Assembly: GCA_964411275.1 (NCBI GenBank)
Contig: CAYPKG010000033.1
Location: forward strand, 1-20,226
Reading direction: 5' to 3'
Source of the DNA: CAYPKG01 sp964411275
GTDB lineage: Bacteria; Bacillota; Clostridia; Christensenellales; CAG-138
DNA: 20,226 nt
Shown: piece after piece, positions 1 through 6,787 of the stretch
Layout: each line of letters opens with the position of its first letter
Position numbering within the stretch: position 1 is the stretch's first letter
The notes under the pieces: generated by a model
What the model saw: only the letters and a program-made list of their open reading frames with translations
Told to the model about the DNA's origin: nothing
Databases searched by the model: none
Translations under genes and position numbers: made by a program

Positions 1-129
1 GAATCCCCCCAAGGCGGCAACCTTGAAGGGATTCTGAAGCACAATCCAAGTGGACAACCAACACGAAGCCCAAATGGAATGGTCAACCCTGATTATACCA
101 TTTCAAAGGGCAAATTTCAATCCCAATGA
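1..129 (+). CDS. 3' end of an unidentified gene (partial, runs off the left edge)
   Basis: Frame 1 is open from the first base to a TGA at 127-129, giving 42 residues that end in NPDYTISKGKFQSQ. The codon style (GGG, CCC, AAA mixed) matches the integrase that follows. The stop lies directly against the integrase ribosome binding site (129-136), as expected for the last gene of an upstream element operon. I do not recognise the family from this tail. A hairpin (GAATCCC at 1-7 with GGGATTC at 28-34) falls inside the frame and may be coincidental. The stretch could also be non-coding, since 42 open codons are weak evidence alone. Confidence 0.5.
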   Translation, partial: ESPQGGNLEGILKHNPSGQPTRSPNGMVNPDYTISKGKFQSQ

Positions 130-143
130 AAGGTGGTATAATT

Positions 144-1166
144 ATGCGTAATCCTAATGGATTCGGTTCTGTTGTAAAGTTATCCGGCAATCGCCGCCGC
201 CCATTTGGGGCAAGGGTAACTTTAGCATTTGATGAAAGGGGATATCCCCAATATAAATTCCTGTCTTATCATGAAAAGCGGGAAGATGCGCTAATGGCTT
301 TGGCTGATTATAACCGTAACCCCTATGATGTGGAAGCGGCAAAAATCACAATGAAGCAACTATATGAAAAATGGCTTGCAAGGGCTGAACAGCAAGGCAA
401 GCTTTCCAAATCAAGTATTAGTTCTGCAAAGGCGGCATTCAAACACTGCTACGCCTTGCATGATACCCCATATAAGGGCATCAAAGCATACATGATGCAG
501 GATTGCATTGATGGTTGTGGGAAGGGGTACAGCACCCAAGGGGCTATCAAAACGCTATGGCTTCACCTTGATAGGTTTGCTTTTGAATTGGATGTGATTC
601 AGAAGATGTATTCTGAACTGACCACTTCCGCACCGATACCCCCCACAAGCAAGAAGCCCTTCACGGATGAAGAAGTTGAATTGCTTTGGGAACACGCTGA
701 AGAACCTTGGGTTGATACCATCCTGATTTTCCTTTATTCGGGTTGGCGCATATCTGAACTTCTTGGGATGAAGCGGAAAGATGTAGATATTAAAGCCGGA
801 ACGATGAAAGGCGGGGTAAAAACCAAATCCGGCATAGGACGGCTTGTTCCAATTCATTCAAAGACATTGAACTTTGTTCAACGGTATTATGACCAAGGCG
901 GGGAATACCTGATTACATACAACGGCAAGCCCTTCAACCAAAGCCAATATTACGCTATTTGGGGAGATATAATGAACAGGCTTGGCATGAACCATACGCC
1001 CCATGAATGCCGCCATACCTTCAGAAGCCGCCTTGACAGTGCAGGTGCTAACAAGGCATGTACTGACCGATTGATGGGTCATGTTTCAAGTGATGTGGGG
1101 CTTCAGACATACACACATAAAACGGTTCAAGAATTGCGGGATGCTATTGAGTTGATTAAAAACTGA
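144..1166 (+). CDS. Tyrosine recombinase / phage-type integrase
   Basis: This is a 340-residue site-specific recombinase that would catalyse integration and excision of the element at the left of the window. The N-terminus (about residues 5-57, from GFGSVVKL) looks like an arm-site-binding AP2-like domain. Residues about 65-165 form the core-binding domain, and the rest is the catalytic domain. The catalytic residues are visible: R202 in SGWRISELL, a lysine in KTKSG (about 226-228), H287 and R290 in HECRH, H313 in LMGHVS and the nucleophile Y323 in TYTHKT, so the enzyme looks intact. An in-frame ATG at 126 exists, but AAAGGTGG at 129-136 is a ribosome binding site 7 nt before ATG 144, so I chose 144. 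The partner genes of the element lie outside the window to the left; two small genes follow to the right. Confidence 0.93.
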   Translation: MRNPNGFGSVVKLSGNRRRPFGARVTLAFDERGYPQYKFLSYHEKREDALMALADYNRNPYDVEAAKITMKQLYEKWLARAEQQGKLSKSSISSAKAAFKHCYALHDTPYKGIKAYMMQDCIDGCGKGYSTQGAIKTLWLHLDRFAFELDVIQKMYSELTTSAPIPPTSKKPFTDEEVELLWEHAEEPWVDTILIFLYSGWRISELLGMKRKDVDIKAGTMKGGVKTKSGIGRLVPIHSKTLNFVQRYYDQGGEYLITYNGKPFNQSQYYAIWGDIMNRLGMNHTPHECRHTFRSRLDSAGANKACTDRLMGHVSSDVGLQTYTHKTVQELRDAIELIKN

Positions 1167-1180
1167 AAGGGGAATCCACC

Positions 1181-1834
1181 ATGAACGAAAGAACTTTGAC
1201 GGTCAAGGGAATTGGTAATGTGAAAGCCGCACCTGATTTGGTTATCATTACAATGAACCTGACCACCACCACGCCTGACTATACCAAAACCACTGAATGC
1301 GCCGCTTTGGATATTGAAGCCATCCGAAAGGCAATTGTTTCAGCCGGGCATGACAAGCAAGCCCTGAAAACCACCGATTTCAACATCAAGACTGAATACG
1401 AATCGGTCAAGGATGCGGCGGGAAATTGGAAACAGAAATTCAAGGGCTATTCCTGCATCCACCATCTGAAGCTTGAATTTGACCTTGACATGAAACGGCT
1501 TGGGGAAACCATCCTTGCAATATCCAAATCCGGGGCAAATCCTGAATTTGAAATCAACTTTTCAATCAAGGATAAAGCCGCTGTTCAGGCTGAACTTCTT
1601 GAAAAGGCAGTTACCAACGCCGCTGAAAAAGCCACCATCCTTGCAAAAGCAAGCGGGGTTTCCCTTGGGGCGGTCAAGCACATAGATTATTCATGGGGGG
1701 AACTTCGGCTGTATTCCAATACCCGCTTTGCGGAAGCCGGGATTTTAGAAGCCCCTGCCGCCTTCGGTATGGAAATTGAACCTGAAGATGTGGATGTAAA
1801 CGATTCTGTAACAGTGATTTGGGGGATAGAATAA
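1181..1834 (+). CDS. SIMPL domain (DUF541-like) protein
   Basis: This 217-residue protein resembles the SIMPL/DUF541 family almost end to end. It opens with TLTVKGIGNVKAAPDLVII, has the central block FKGYSCIHHLKLEFD, and has the late segment LEKAVTNAAEKATILAKASG followed by a short C-terminal strand region. Many family members are secreted or periplasmic. This one has no signal peptide and starts directly in the domain, so it is probably cytoplasmic. The family has no settled biochemical role. GAAAGGGG just before the start (about 1164-1172) is the ribosome binding site. It lies 14 nt after the integrase stop and is probably co-transcribed with it, which makes it cargo or an accessory gene of the element. 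Confidence 0.8.
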   Translation: MNERTLTVKGIGNVKAAPDLVIITMNLTTTTPDYTKTTECAALDIEAIRKAIVSAGHDKQALKTTDFNIKTEYESVKDAAGNWKQKFKGYSCIHHLKLEFDLDMKRLGETILAISKSGANPEFEINFSIKDKAAVQAELLEKAVTNAAEKATILAKASGVSLGAVKHIDYSWGELRLYSNTRFAEAGILEAPAAFGMEIEPEDVDVNDSVTVIWGIE

Positions 1835-1876
1835 GTCTATTCCCACGATATGTAAGAATGAAAGGTGGTAAAAATT

Positions 1877-2440
1877 ATGCCAACAGAAGGAATTGTAGCT
1901 TTAGTTCTTGTCTTGGGGTTCATCTTCCTTTGTATCTTTATGATTGTTAAGACTACGAAACAAAGAAAAAAGGTTAAGAAAGCGGCAAAAAAGGAAATGG
2001 AATCCCGCAACGCCGCACTTTCTGCATCACTCAAACATTTTGCAGGGCTTCCAATACCTGAAAACACTTTATGCCAAGTCTATTCAACTCCAAGTAAAAT
2101 TGAAATTGTGGCAAACGGTCAGCAATTCAACCTAACGAAAGAAAAAATAATTGATGTTTCAATAACCACAAATACGGAAATTCAGAAACAGCTTGTTTCA
2201 AGTTCCGGCGGTGCTGTTGGCGGGGCTTTGCTGTTTGGTACAGTAGGGGCTTTAATCGGCGGCAGAACCAAGGCTAAAGAAGTTAAGCAAGTAAAAAGCT
2301 ATTTAATCTTTACTTATCAAAAAGAGAGTGAAACGGAATATGTTGGATTTGATATTAGTTTAGGTGGAAATGTAGCAGGAAAGTTTGTTAAGGAATTTCA
2401 GCAACAGAAAAATAACCCCTTAATGCAAACAGACTTATAA
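1877..2440 (+). CDS. Small single-pass membrane protein with glycine-rich segment
   Basis: I do not recognise this 187-residue protein by family. It has one hydrophobic helix at residues 5-24, followed by a strongly basic stretch (about 25-40, KTTKQRKKVKKAAKKE), which predicts an outside N-terminus and a cytoplasmic C-terminal part. After a region of likely beta strands (CQVYSTPSKIEIVANGQQF) comes a glycine-zipper-like segment, GGAVGGALLFGTVGALIGG (about 111-129), that could pack into or against a membrane, and then more strands (SYLIFTYQKESETEYVGFDI). A GTG at 1865 is in frame, but AAAGGTGG at 1861-1868 is the ribosome binding site for ATG 1877. The same AAAGGTGG precedes the integrase, which supports a shared element origin. 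It is the last gene before a 700-bp non-coding stretch. Confidence 0.72.
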   Translation: MPTEGIVALVLVLGFIFLCIFMIVKTTKQRKKVKKAAKKEMESRNAALSASLKHFAGLPIPENTLCQVYSTPSKIEIVANGQQFNLTKEKIIDVSITTNTEIQKQLVSSSGGAVGGALLFGTVGALIGGRTKAKEVKQVKSYLIFTYQKESETEYVGFDISLGGNVAGKFVKEFQQQKNNPLMQTDL

Positions 2441-2441
2441 G

Positions 2442-2465
2442 GCAGTTCAACTTTGGCTGAACTGC
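2442..2465. terminator. Weak hairpin just after the element's last gene
   Basis: GCAGTTCA (2442-2449) can pair with TGAACTGC (2458-2465) across an 8-nt loop, directly after the stop codon at 2440. There is no U-tract on either side, so it may slow decay of the transcript rather than terminate it. Confidence 0.35.
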
Positions 2466-2515
2466 ACCCATAAACCCCCCTAAAAAATGTTCAACTGTCA
2501 ACGCATTAGTAACAC

Positions 2516-2556
2516 GAAAGCCGGAAAACCTTGATTATACAGGCTTTCCGGCTTTC
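2516..2556. terminator. Strong symmetrical hairpin, probable terminator at the end of the element operon
   Basis: GAAAGCCGGAAA (2516-2527) and TTTCCGGCTTTC (2545-2556) form a perfect 12-bp stem with a 17-nt loop. The outer A/T steps could act as a short U-tract in either direction, and AATTATTT follows on +. It would end transcription from the integrase operon. Confidence 0.6.
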
Positions 2557-2565
2557 AATTATTTG

Positions 2566-2798
2566 TTATACCATAAGTGCGAAGCATTATGGTATAATCC
2601 CGCATCCGCGTTTCAGGCGCAGCCTGAATTATCGCGGGCGAATAAAATAAGCTGTATAATAGCCGTTTTGCGGCTATTATACCATAAGTGCGAAGCATTA
2701 TGGTATAATCCCGCATCCGCGTTTCAGGTGCAGCCTGAATTATCGCGGGCGAATAAAATAAGCCGTATAATAGCCGCTTTGCGGCTATTATACCATAA
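2566..2798. repeat. Two tandem copies of a 111-bp multi-hairpin unit plus an 11-bp third start
   Basis: Copy 1 is 2566-2676, copy 2 is 2677-2787, and the first 11 bp of the unit return at 2788-2798. The copies differ at three positions (C2618/T2729, T2653/C2764, T2666/C2777), all transitions. Each unit has three hairpins. First, TTATACCATAA pairs with TTATGGTATAA around a 10-nt loop. Second, CCCGC/GCGGG encloses TTCAGGC-GCA-GCCTGAA. Third, GTATAATAGCCG pairs with CGGCTATTATAC. The right arm of the third hairpin shares TTATAC with the left arm of the next first hairpin, so neighbours compete. TGGTATAAT, an extended -10-like string, occurs on both strands. This resembles REP/MITE-type palindromic DNA, but I cannot assign a known family. 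Confidence 0.92.
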
Positions 2799-2801
2799 AT
2801 C

Positions 2802-2818
2802 TACACAAATTTTGTGTA
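2802..2818. terminator. AT-rich palindrome after the repeat array
   Basis: TACACAAA (2802-2809) mirrors TTTGTGTA (2811-2818), followed by TCTTTCTTC. It could be a weak terminator sealing the repeat region from the promoter at 2841, or a protein-binding palindrome. Confidence 0.35.
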
Positions 2819-2840
2819 TCTTTCTTCACTTCCTTACCGA

Positions 2841-2869
2841 TTGACATTTCATTAAATTCTTGTTACTGT
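2841..2869 (+). promoter_or_regulatory. Promoter of the Mo/W-type transporter leader
   Basis: A perfect -35 TTGACA (2841-2846) is followed by a 17-bp spacer and TACTGT (2864-2869). An extended -10 TGT (2861-2863) compensates for the poor -10. The start would be near 2876, leaving a leader of about 275 nt before the permease gene. Confidence 0.6.
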
Positions 2870-2875
2870 AAACAC

Positions 2876-3125
2876 AATGTCCATCCGTTTTTGGATTGAC
2901 AATACAACCAAATATCCTCTTAGCAAAAGCGCCTGCAGCCCTTCGTGGTATGGCGCTGCGCCAGAGTCCCGCTTGAACGCGGCAGGCTCTCGGGTCGGCG
3001 GAGAAATCCAAAGACTTTCCATGTTTGAAAAAGAGGTTCCCCGCTGTTCCGCCCATTCGGGCGGGCTGTACTGGTTGCGCTTGCCCGCCGGTCTCTTTTT
3101 CATGAGTCCGGCGGTTTATTTTTAC
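2876..3125 (+). promoter_or_regulatory. Structured 5' leader with attenuator (unassigned riboswitch-like element)
   Basis: The leader runs from the probable start at about 2876 to the terminator. An upstream branched domain is possible: GCCTGC (2931-2936) pairs with GCAGGC (2982-2987) and encloses GGCG-CTG-CGCC (2952-2962) and CCGC/GCGG (2969-2972/2979-2982). Downstream, CCGCCC/GGGCGG (3049-3054/3059-3064) forms a hairpin with an ATTC loop. Its 3' side, GGCGGGC (3060-3066), can instead pair with GCCCGCC (3083-3089), which contains the 5' arm of the terminator. Forming the first hairpin frees the terminator; breaking it permits the antiterminator. I looked for cobalamin, Moco, TPP, FMN and SAM signatures and could not assign one. 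Reading frames through here are not convincing as genes. Confidence 0.55.
3085..3125 (+). terminator. Intrinsic terminator of the transporter leader
   Basis: CCGCCGG (3085-3091) pairs with CCGGCGG (3108-3114), with an inner CTC/GAG pairing, and is followed by TTTATTTTTAC (3115-3125). It lies 27 nt before the permease ATG and well downstream of the promoter, so it would act as an attenuator of the operon. Confidence 0.75.
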
Positions 3126-3151
3126 AAAATACAAAGGATTTATGGTGATTT

Positions 3152-4198
3152 ATGCGAAATGCCTCTCGACCAATCCCTGTCGAGAACCTCTCCCGGGCCC
3201 GGGCCAAGCGCATGCTGTTGCTGCTCTTCGGCGTTCTCCTCGTGCTGTTTCTCGTGTCATTCTGTCTGGGCCGCTACGGTGTACCGATCCGTGAGGTCGT
3301 GCGCATTTTGTTAAATCAGCTGCTTCCTATGGAGCAAACCTGGACTACGAACATGGCCACCTCCGTGATCAGCATCCGCCTGCCGCGAATTCTCATGGCC
3401 TGCCTGGTGGGCGCTTGCCTGTCCGCAGCGGGCGCCGCCTATCAGGGGGTATTTCAAAATCCCATGGCCGCGCCGGACGTGCTGGGCGCCTCCTCAGGCG
3501 CCGCTTTGGGCGCGGCGCTGGCAATCCATCTGGGGTTATCCAGAGGCATGATCACAGGCATCGCGTTTTTGTTGAGTGTCGCCGCCGTGTGCTCCGCGTT
3601 CTACATCGCCATGCGCGCCCCCGGCACCCGGGTGGTCAACCTGGTGCTGGCGGGAATGATGGTCAGCTCCCTTTGCACGGCGGGCACCTCCTACATCAAG
3701 CTGGTGGCGGACCCCACCAACAAGCTGCCGGAAATCACCTACTGGCTGATGGGCAGCCTTTCCGGCTCCCGGCTCATGGACGTGGGCTACGCCGTGATCC
3801 CCATGGCAATCGGCCTTGTACCGCTGCTGCTGTTAAGCTGGCGCATCAATCTTTTGACGTTGGGGGATGAGGAGGCCCGGGCCATGGGGGTAAACGCCAA
3901 TGTCCTCAGGCTTGTGGTGATCATCTGCGCCACCCTCGTCACCGCGTCCAGCATCGCCGTCAGCGGCATGATCAACTGGGTGGGGCTTGTCGTACCCCAT
4001 CTATGCCGGAAGCTGGTGGGAAGCAATTACCGGTATGTGATGCCGGCCTCCATGCTGGCGGGCGGCGCTTTCCTGCTGCTGGTGGACGATATTTCAAGAA
4101 ACCTGCTCATGACGGAAATCCCCATCGGAATCCTCACGGCCGTAATCGGCGCGCCGTTTTTCATCTACCTGCTTTTGAAAAAGGAGAAAATGCTATGA
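3152..4198 (+). CDS. FecCD-family ABC transporter permease (probable molybdate/tungstate type)
   Basis: This 348-residue polytopic membrane protein has the length and motifs of the FecCD/BtuC permeases that form a homodimeric channel for iron chelates, cobalamin or, in MolB-type systems, molybdate. Recognisable blocks are SIRLPRILMACLVGA, AAYQGVFQNPMAAPDVLGAS, SGMINWVGLVVPHLCRKLVG (the coupling segment to the ATPase) and EIPIGILTAVIGAPFFIYL near the C-terminus. About ten membrane helices are expected. The ribosome binding site is poor: AAAGGA (3133-3138) lies 13 nt from ATG 3152, and GGTGA (3144-3148) is only 3 nt away, so the start is less certain than the gene. The gene overlaps the ATPase gene by 4 bp (ATGA). 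The substrate is inferred from MobA in the same operon, not from this protein. Confidence 0.92.
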   Translation: MRNASRPIPVENLSRARAKRMLLLLFGVLLVLFLVSFCLGRYGVPIREVVRILLNQLLPMEQTWTTNMATSVISIRLPRILMACLVGACLSAAGAAYQGVFQNPMAAPDVLGASSGAALGAALAIHLGLSRGMITGIAFLLSVAAVCSAFYIAMRAPGTRVVNLVLAGMMVSSLCTAGTSYIKLVADPTNKLPEITYWLMGSLSGSRLMDVGYAVIPMAIGLVPLLLLSWRINLLTLGDEEARAMGVNANVLRLVVIICATLVTASSIAVSGMINWVGLVVPHLCRKLVGSNYRYVMPASMLAGGAFLLLVDDISRNLLMTEIPIGILTAVIGAPFFIYLLLKKEKML

Positions 4199-4974
4199 GC
4201 ATCGAGGTGCAGGGCCTGCATTTTCAATTCGGAACCCATGCGGTGCTAAACGGCGTTGATTTTAGCGCCCAAAGCGGCGCGCTGCTGGCGGTGCTGGGGC
4301 CCAACGGCGCAGGGAAAAGCACGTTGTTCCGCTGCGTGCTGGGGCTTCTAAAAGGGTATACCGGCACCGTGCTTGTGGACGGCGACCTGTCCACGCAACT
4401 GTCCGCGCGGGAGCTTGCCCACCGCATCGCTTACATTCCCCAGTCCAGAGGCCCGGCGTTTCATTACACGGTGCTTGAAATGGTGCTGATGGGCACCACC
4501 CACCGGGTATCCATGCTGAGTGCCCCCAGCCGCCACGAAACCGAGGTGGCCATGGCGGCTTTGGCGCGGATGGGGATCGCGGATTTCGCGCAAAAGAACT
4601 TCGCAAAGCTGTCCGGCGGCGAGCAGCAGCTGGTTCTCATCGCCCGGGCACTGGCCCAGCGGTCGAAAACCCTGCTGTTGGACGAGCCCACCTCCGCCCT
4701 GGACTATGGCAATCAGGCCCACGTGATGGAACAGGTGCGCTCCCTAGCGGACGACGGCTATACCGTAATGCTCTCCACCCACAACCCCCAGCACGCGTTG
4801 TGGTATGCCGATACGGTGCTGGCGCTGCTGGATGGTAAGACGGCGGCCTTCGGTGCGCCGGAGGACGTGTTGGATGAGGCGTTGATCAGAAGGCTGTATG
4901 GGGTGTCCATCAGCCTCATCACCACCGACGACGGGGAGCGGCTGATTGTACCCCATAGAAACCATAACGTGTAA
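4195..4974 (+). CDS. ABC transporter ATP-binding protein (FepC/BtuD type)
   Basis: This 259-residue ATPase energises the permease encoded just upstream. All nucleotide-binding motifs are intact: Walker A GPNGAGKST (residues 35-43), Q-loop Q83 in YIPQSRGP, signature LSGGE (139-143), Walker B LLLDEP with E164, and H-loop H196 in STHNP. AAGGAG (4181-4186) lies 8 nt before ATG 4195, and the start overlaps the permease stop as ATGA, so translation is probably coupled. A frame continuing upstream to 4003 runs through the permease gene and is not part of this protein. The gap to the binding-protein gene is 39 nt. Confidence 0.95.
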   Translation: MSIEVQGLHFQFGTHAVLNGVDFSAQSGALLAVLGPNGAGKSTLFRCVLGLLKGYTGTVLVDGDLSTQLSARELAHRIAYIPQSRGPAFHYTVLEMVLMGTTHRVSMLSAPSRHETEVAMAALARMGIADFAQKNFAKLSGGEQQLVLIARALAQRSKTLLLDEPTSALDYGNQAHVMEQVRSLADDGYTVMLSTHNPQHALWYADTVLALLDGKTAAFGAPEDVLDEALIRRLYGVSISLITTDDGERLIVPHRNHNV

Positions 4975-5013
4975 TGACGCAAACTATATTATTAATGAAG
5001 GGATCAGCGATTT

Positions 5014-6144
5014 ATGAAAGGTTTTCTCCCAATTCTTCTCGTCATGGCGATGCTCTGGGCCTGTGGCTGCGCTGCGGCCCCCGCCCCAGGAGCGTCTCCT
5101 GCCCCAGCCACCCCGCCGGGGCCCCCAGCGGCGCAACCCCCTGTTGCGGCGGAACCCCAGGCGCAGGGAGAAACGGTGCTGTTCACCGATTCCCTAGGCC
5201 GCGAGGTAATGGTTCCCGCGGACATAGAAAGAATTGCGGTAACCGGCCCTATGGCCCAGATTGTGCTGTTCGCCCTGGCGCCGGACCGGCTGGCGGGCAT
5301 AGCGAATGCCTGGGACCCCCAGGCGGAGCAGTTTCTTGACAGCAAATATTTCAACCTCCCCATTCTCGGCCAGCTGTACGGCGGCAAGGGCGAGCTGAAT
5401 TTGGAAACCCTCCTCGCATCCGGCGCACAGGTGATCGTGGATGTGGGCGAGGCCAAGGAGAACGCAAGAGAGGATTTGGACGCGCTGCAGGAGCAGTCGG
5501 GCATTCCATTCGTGCACATCTCCTGCTATACCGCAACCACAGGGGATACGTACCGCAAGCTGGGCGAGCTGTTGAATATGCCGGATGAGGGCGAAGCGCT
5601 TGCTGTCTATTGCGACATGGCTTATGAAAAAAGCCTTTCCATCGTCAACAGCGTGGAAAAGGCGGATGTTCTATATTGCCTGGGGGAAGCGGGCTTGAAC
5701 GTCATCGCCAAGAGCTCTTATCACGCGGAGCTGCTTGACCTCATGACAAACAATGTGGCGGTGGTGGATGAACCCTCTTCAAGAGGCTCCGGCAACGAGG
5801 TGGACATGGAGCAAATACTCCTGTGGAACCCGGATATCATACTGTTTGCGCCGGACAGCATCTACGCCATGGTGAAGGACGACCCCCTCTGGCAGACACT
5901 GCCCGCCATCGCGGAAAACCGGTATTATGAGGTGCCCTTCGGCCCGTACAACTGGATGATGTCCCCACCCAGCGTGCAGCGGTATCTGGGGATGATGTGG
6001 ATTGCGCAGCTGCTGTATCCCGACGCGGCCCAGTATGACCTGTTTCAGGAGGTAACAGACTATTTCCAACTGTTTTACCATTGCGATCTTACGCAAAGCC
6101 AGTTTGATGCGCTGGTAGCAAATTCAATCGGCAAGGAAGGATAA
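5014..6144 (+). CDS. Substrate-binding lipoprotein of the FecCD-type transporter
   Basis: This is a 376-residue TroA-like (type III) metal or oxyanion binding protein. The signal peptide MKGFLPILLVMAMLWAC ends in a lipobox, L14-W-A-C17, so it should be a membrane-anchored lipoprotein. A Pro/Ala-rich linker (about 20-50) precedes the binding fold, which starts at TVLFTDSLGREVMVPADIER. Other family blocks are DVGEAKENAREDLDALQEQSG, MEQILLWNPDIILFAPDS and the late NWMMSPPSVQRYLGMMWIAQ. The last resembles binding proteins of the MolA/iron-complex group that act with FecCD permeases. AAGGGA (4998-5003) is 10 nt before the start. The substrate could be molybdate, tungstate or an iron chelate; the MobA gene 13 nt downstream favours the first two. 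Only the binding-protein class is certain. Confidence 0.9.
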   Translation: MKGFLPILLVMAMLWACGCAAAPAPGASPAPATPPGPPAAQPPVAAEPQAQGETVLFTDSLGREVMVPADIERIAVTGPMAQIVLFALAPDRLAGIANAWDPQAEQFLDSKYFNLPILGQLYGGKGELNLETLLASGAQVIVDVGEAKENAREDLDALQEQSGIPFVHISCYTATTGDTYRKLGELLNMPDEGEALAVYCDMAYEKSLSIVNSVEKADVLYCLGEAGLNVIAKSSYHAELLDLMTNNVAVVDEPSSRGSGNEVDMEQILLWNPDIILFAPDSIYAMVKDDPLWQTLPAIAENRYYEVPFGPYNWMMSPPSVQRYLGMMWIAQLLYPDAAQYDLFQEVTDYFQLFYHCDLTQSQFDALVANSIGKEG

Positions 6145-6157
6145 GAGGGCGAAACGG

Positions 6158-6739
6158 ATGCTGGATGCCTGTAGAACCTTTACCCTCGTCGTACTGGCGG
6201 GCGGAAAAAGCAGCCGCATGGGCCGTGACAAATACAGCTTGCCCTGGCGAAACCACACCCTGTTGGACGATGCGGTGAAAAAAGTAATAGGCGCAAAAGA
6301 GGTGCTGATTTCCTCCAACACGGCGCTCAGTGAGTACCGTTGCGTCCCGGACGTATTTCCGGAATGCGGGCCAATGTCCGGCATCCATGCCTGCCTCCAA
6401 GCGGCAGATACCCAAAAATGCCTGGTGCTTCCCGTGGATGTACCCCAGTTTCCAACAAAAGCCGCATTGGAGCTTGTGGCCTTCGCGTATCAGGCACAGG
6501 CGCTATACTGCCCCCTTTCCTATGGCGGCAGAATAGAGCCCCTCATCGCCGTATTCGACCGGGGCTTGCTCCCCATATTGGAGAATAAGCTCAAATATGG
6601 GGAGTACCAGGTGAGTGAGCTCCTGCATTGTGTTCCCACGGTTGCGTTTCCTTTCCAGGGAAGCGGGGACCTGATCAAAGGCTGCAATACCCCGCAGGAG
6701 TACGCGAAACTGTACGACCATTGGGGCAGGCTAAAGTAA
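6158..6739 (+). CDS. mobA: Molybdenum cofactor guanylyltransferase MobA-like
   Basis: This 193-residue nucleotidyltransferase would transfer GMP from GTP to molybdopterin, making the dinucleotide cofactor used by formate dehydrogenases and related enzymes. Visible motifs are the nucleotide-binding loop LAGGKSSRMGRDK (from residue 13; K17, R20), GPMSGI (71-76), the metal-binding Asp in LPVDVPQF (D94) and the GRIEPLIAVF block. AAGAGGG (6143-6149) is 8 nt before ATG 6158 and overlaps the preceding stop, so the gene is the last of the transporter operon. This linkage is the main reason to read the transporter as a Mo/W importer. A MocA-type cytidylyltransferase is less likely given the sequence. 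Other Moco synthesis genes are not in the window. Confidence 0.88.
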   Translation: MLDACRTFTLVVLAGGKSSRMGRDKYSLPWRNHTLLDDAVKKVIGAKEVLISSNTALSEYRCVPDVFPECGPMSGIHACLQAADTQKCLVLPVDVPQFPTKAALELVAFAYQAQALYCPLSYGGRIEPLIAVFDRGLLPILENKLKYGEYQVSELLHCVPTVAFPFQGSGDLIKGCNTPQEYAKLYDHWGRLK

Positions 6740-6741
6740 AA

Positions 6742-6777
6742 CATAAGCGCCTTGACATGACCGTCAAGGCGCTTATG
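6742..6777. terminator. Bidirectional hairpin between mobA and rubrerythrin
   Basis: A perfect 15-bp stem joins CATAAGCGCCTTGAC (6742-6756) to GTCAAGGCGCTTATG (6763-6777) with a 6-nt loop. On the minus strand it is followed by GTTTTAC-type T-rich sequence inside the mobA end, so it is best as the terminator of the rubrerythrin gene. It can also stop the + operon. Confidence 0.8.
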
Positions 6778-6787
6778 CGCCTATTGT

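Noticed and set aside
1..34. Hairpin at the left edge as a terminator
   Set aside because: It sits inside an open frame that continues to 129 and has no T-tract.
2563..2844. 93-residue reading frame with a 37-residue repeat
   Set aside because: It is the translation of the 111-bp hairpin repeat, has no ribosome binding site, and the DNA palindromes explain the sequence better than a protein.
2876..3084. Cobalamin riboswitch before the FecCD-type operon
   Set aside because: No B12-box-like GCCAGGAGACCTGCC string or the usual core could be found; CCCCGCTGTT at 3039-3048 is only a slight resemblance.
2877..3314. 145-residue + frame (and opposite frames 2826-3134, 2852-3103) over the transporter leader
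   Set aside because: The stretch is covered by promoter, stems and a terminator, there is no ribosome binding site, and the frame runs into the permease gene in another phase.
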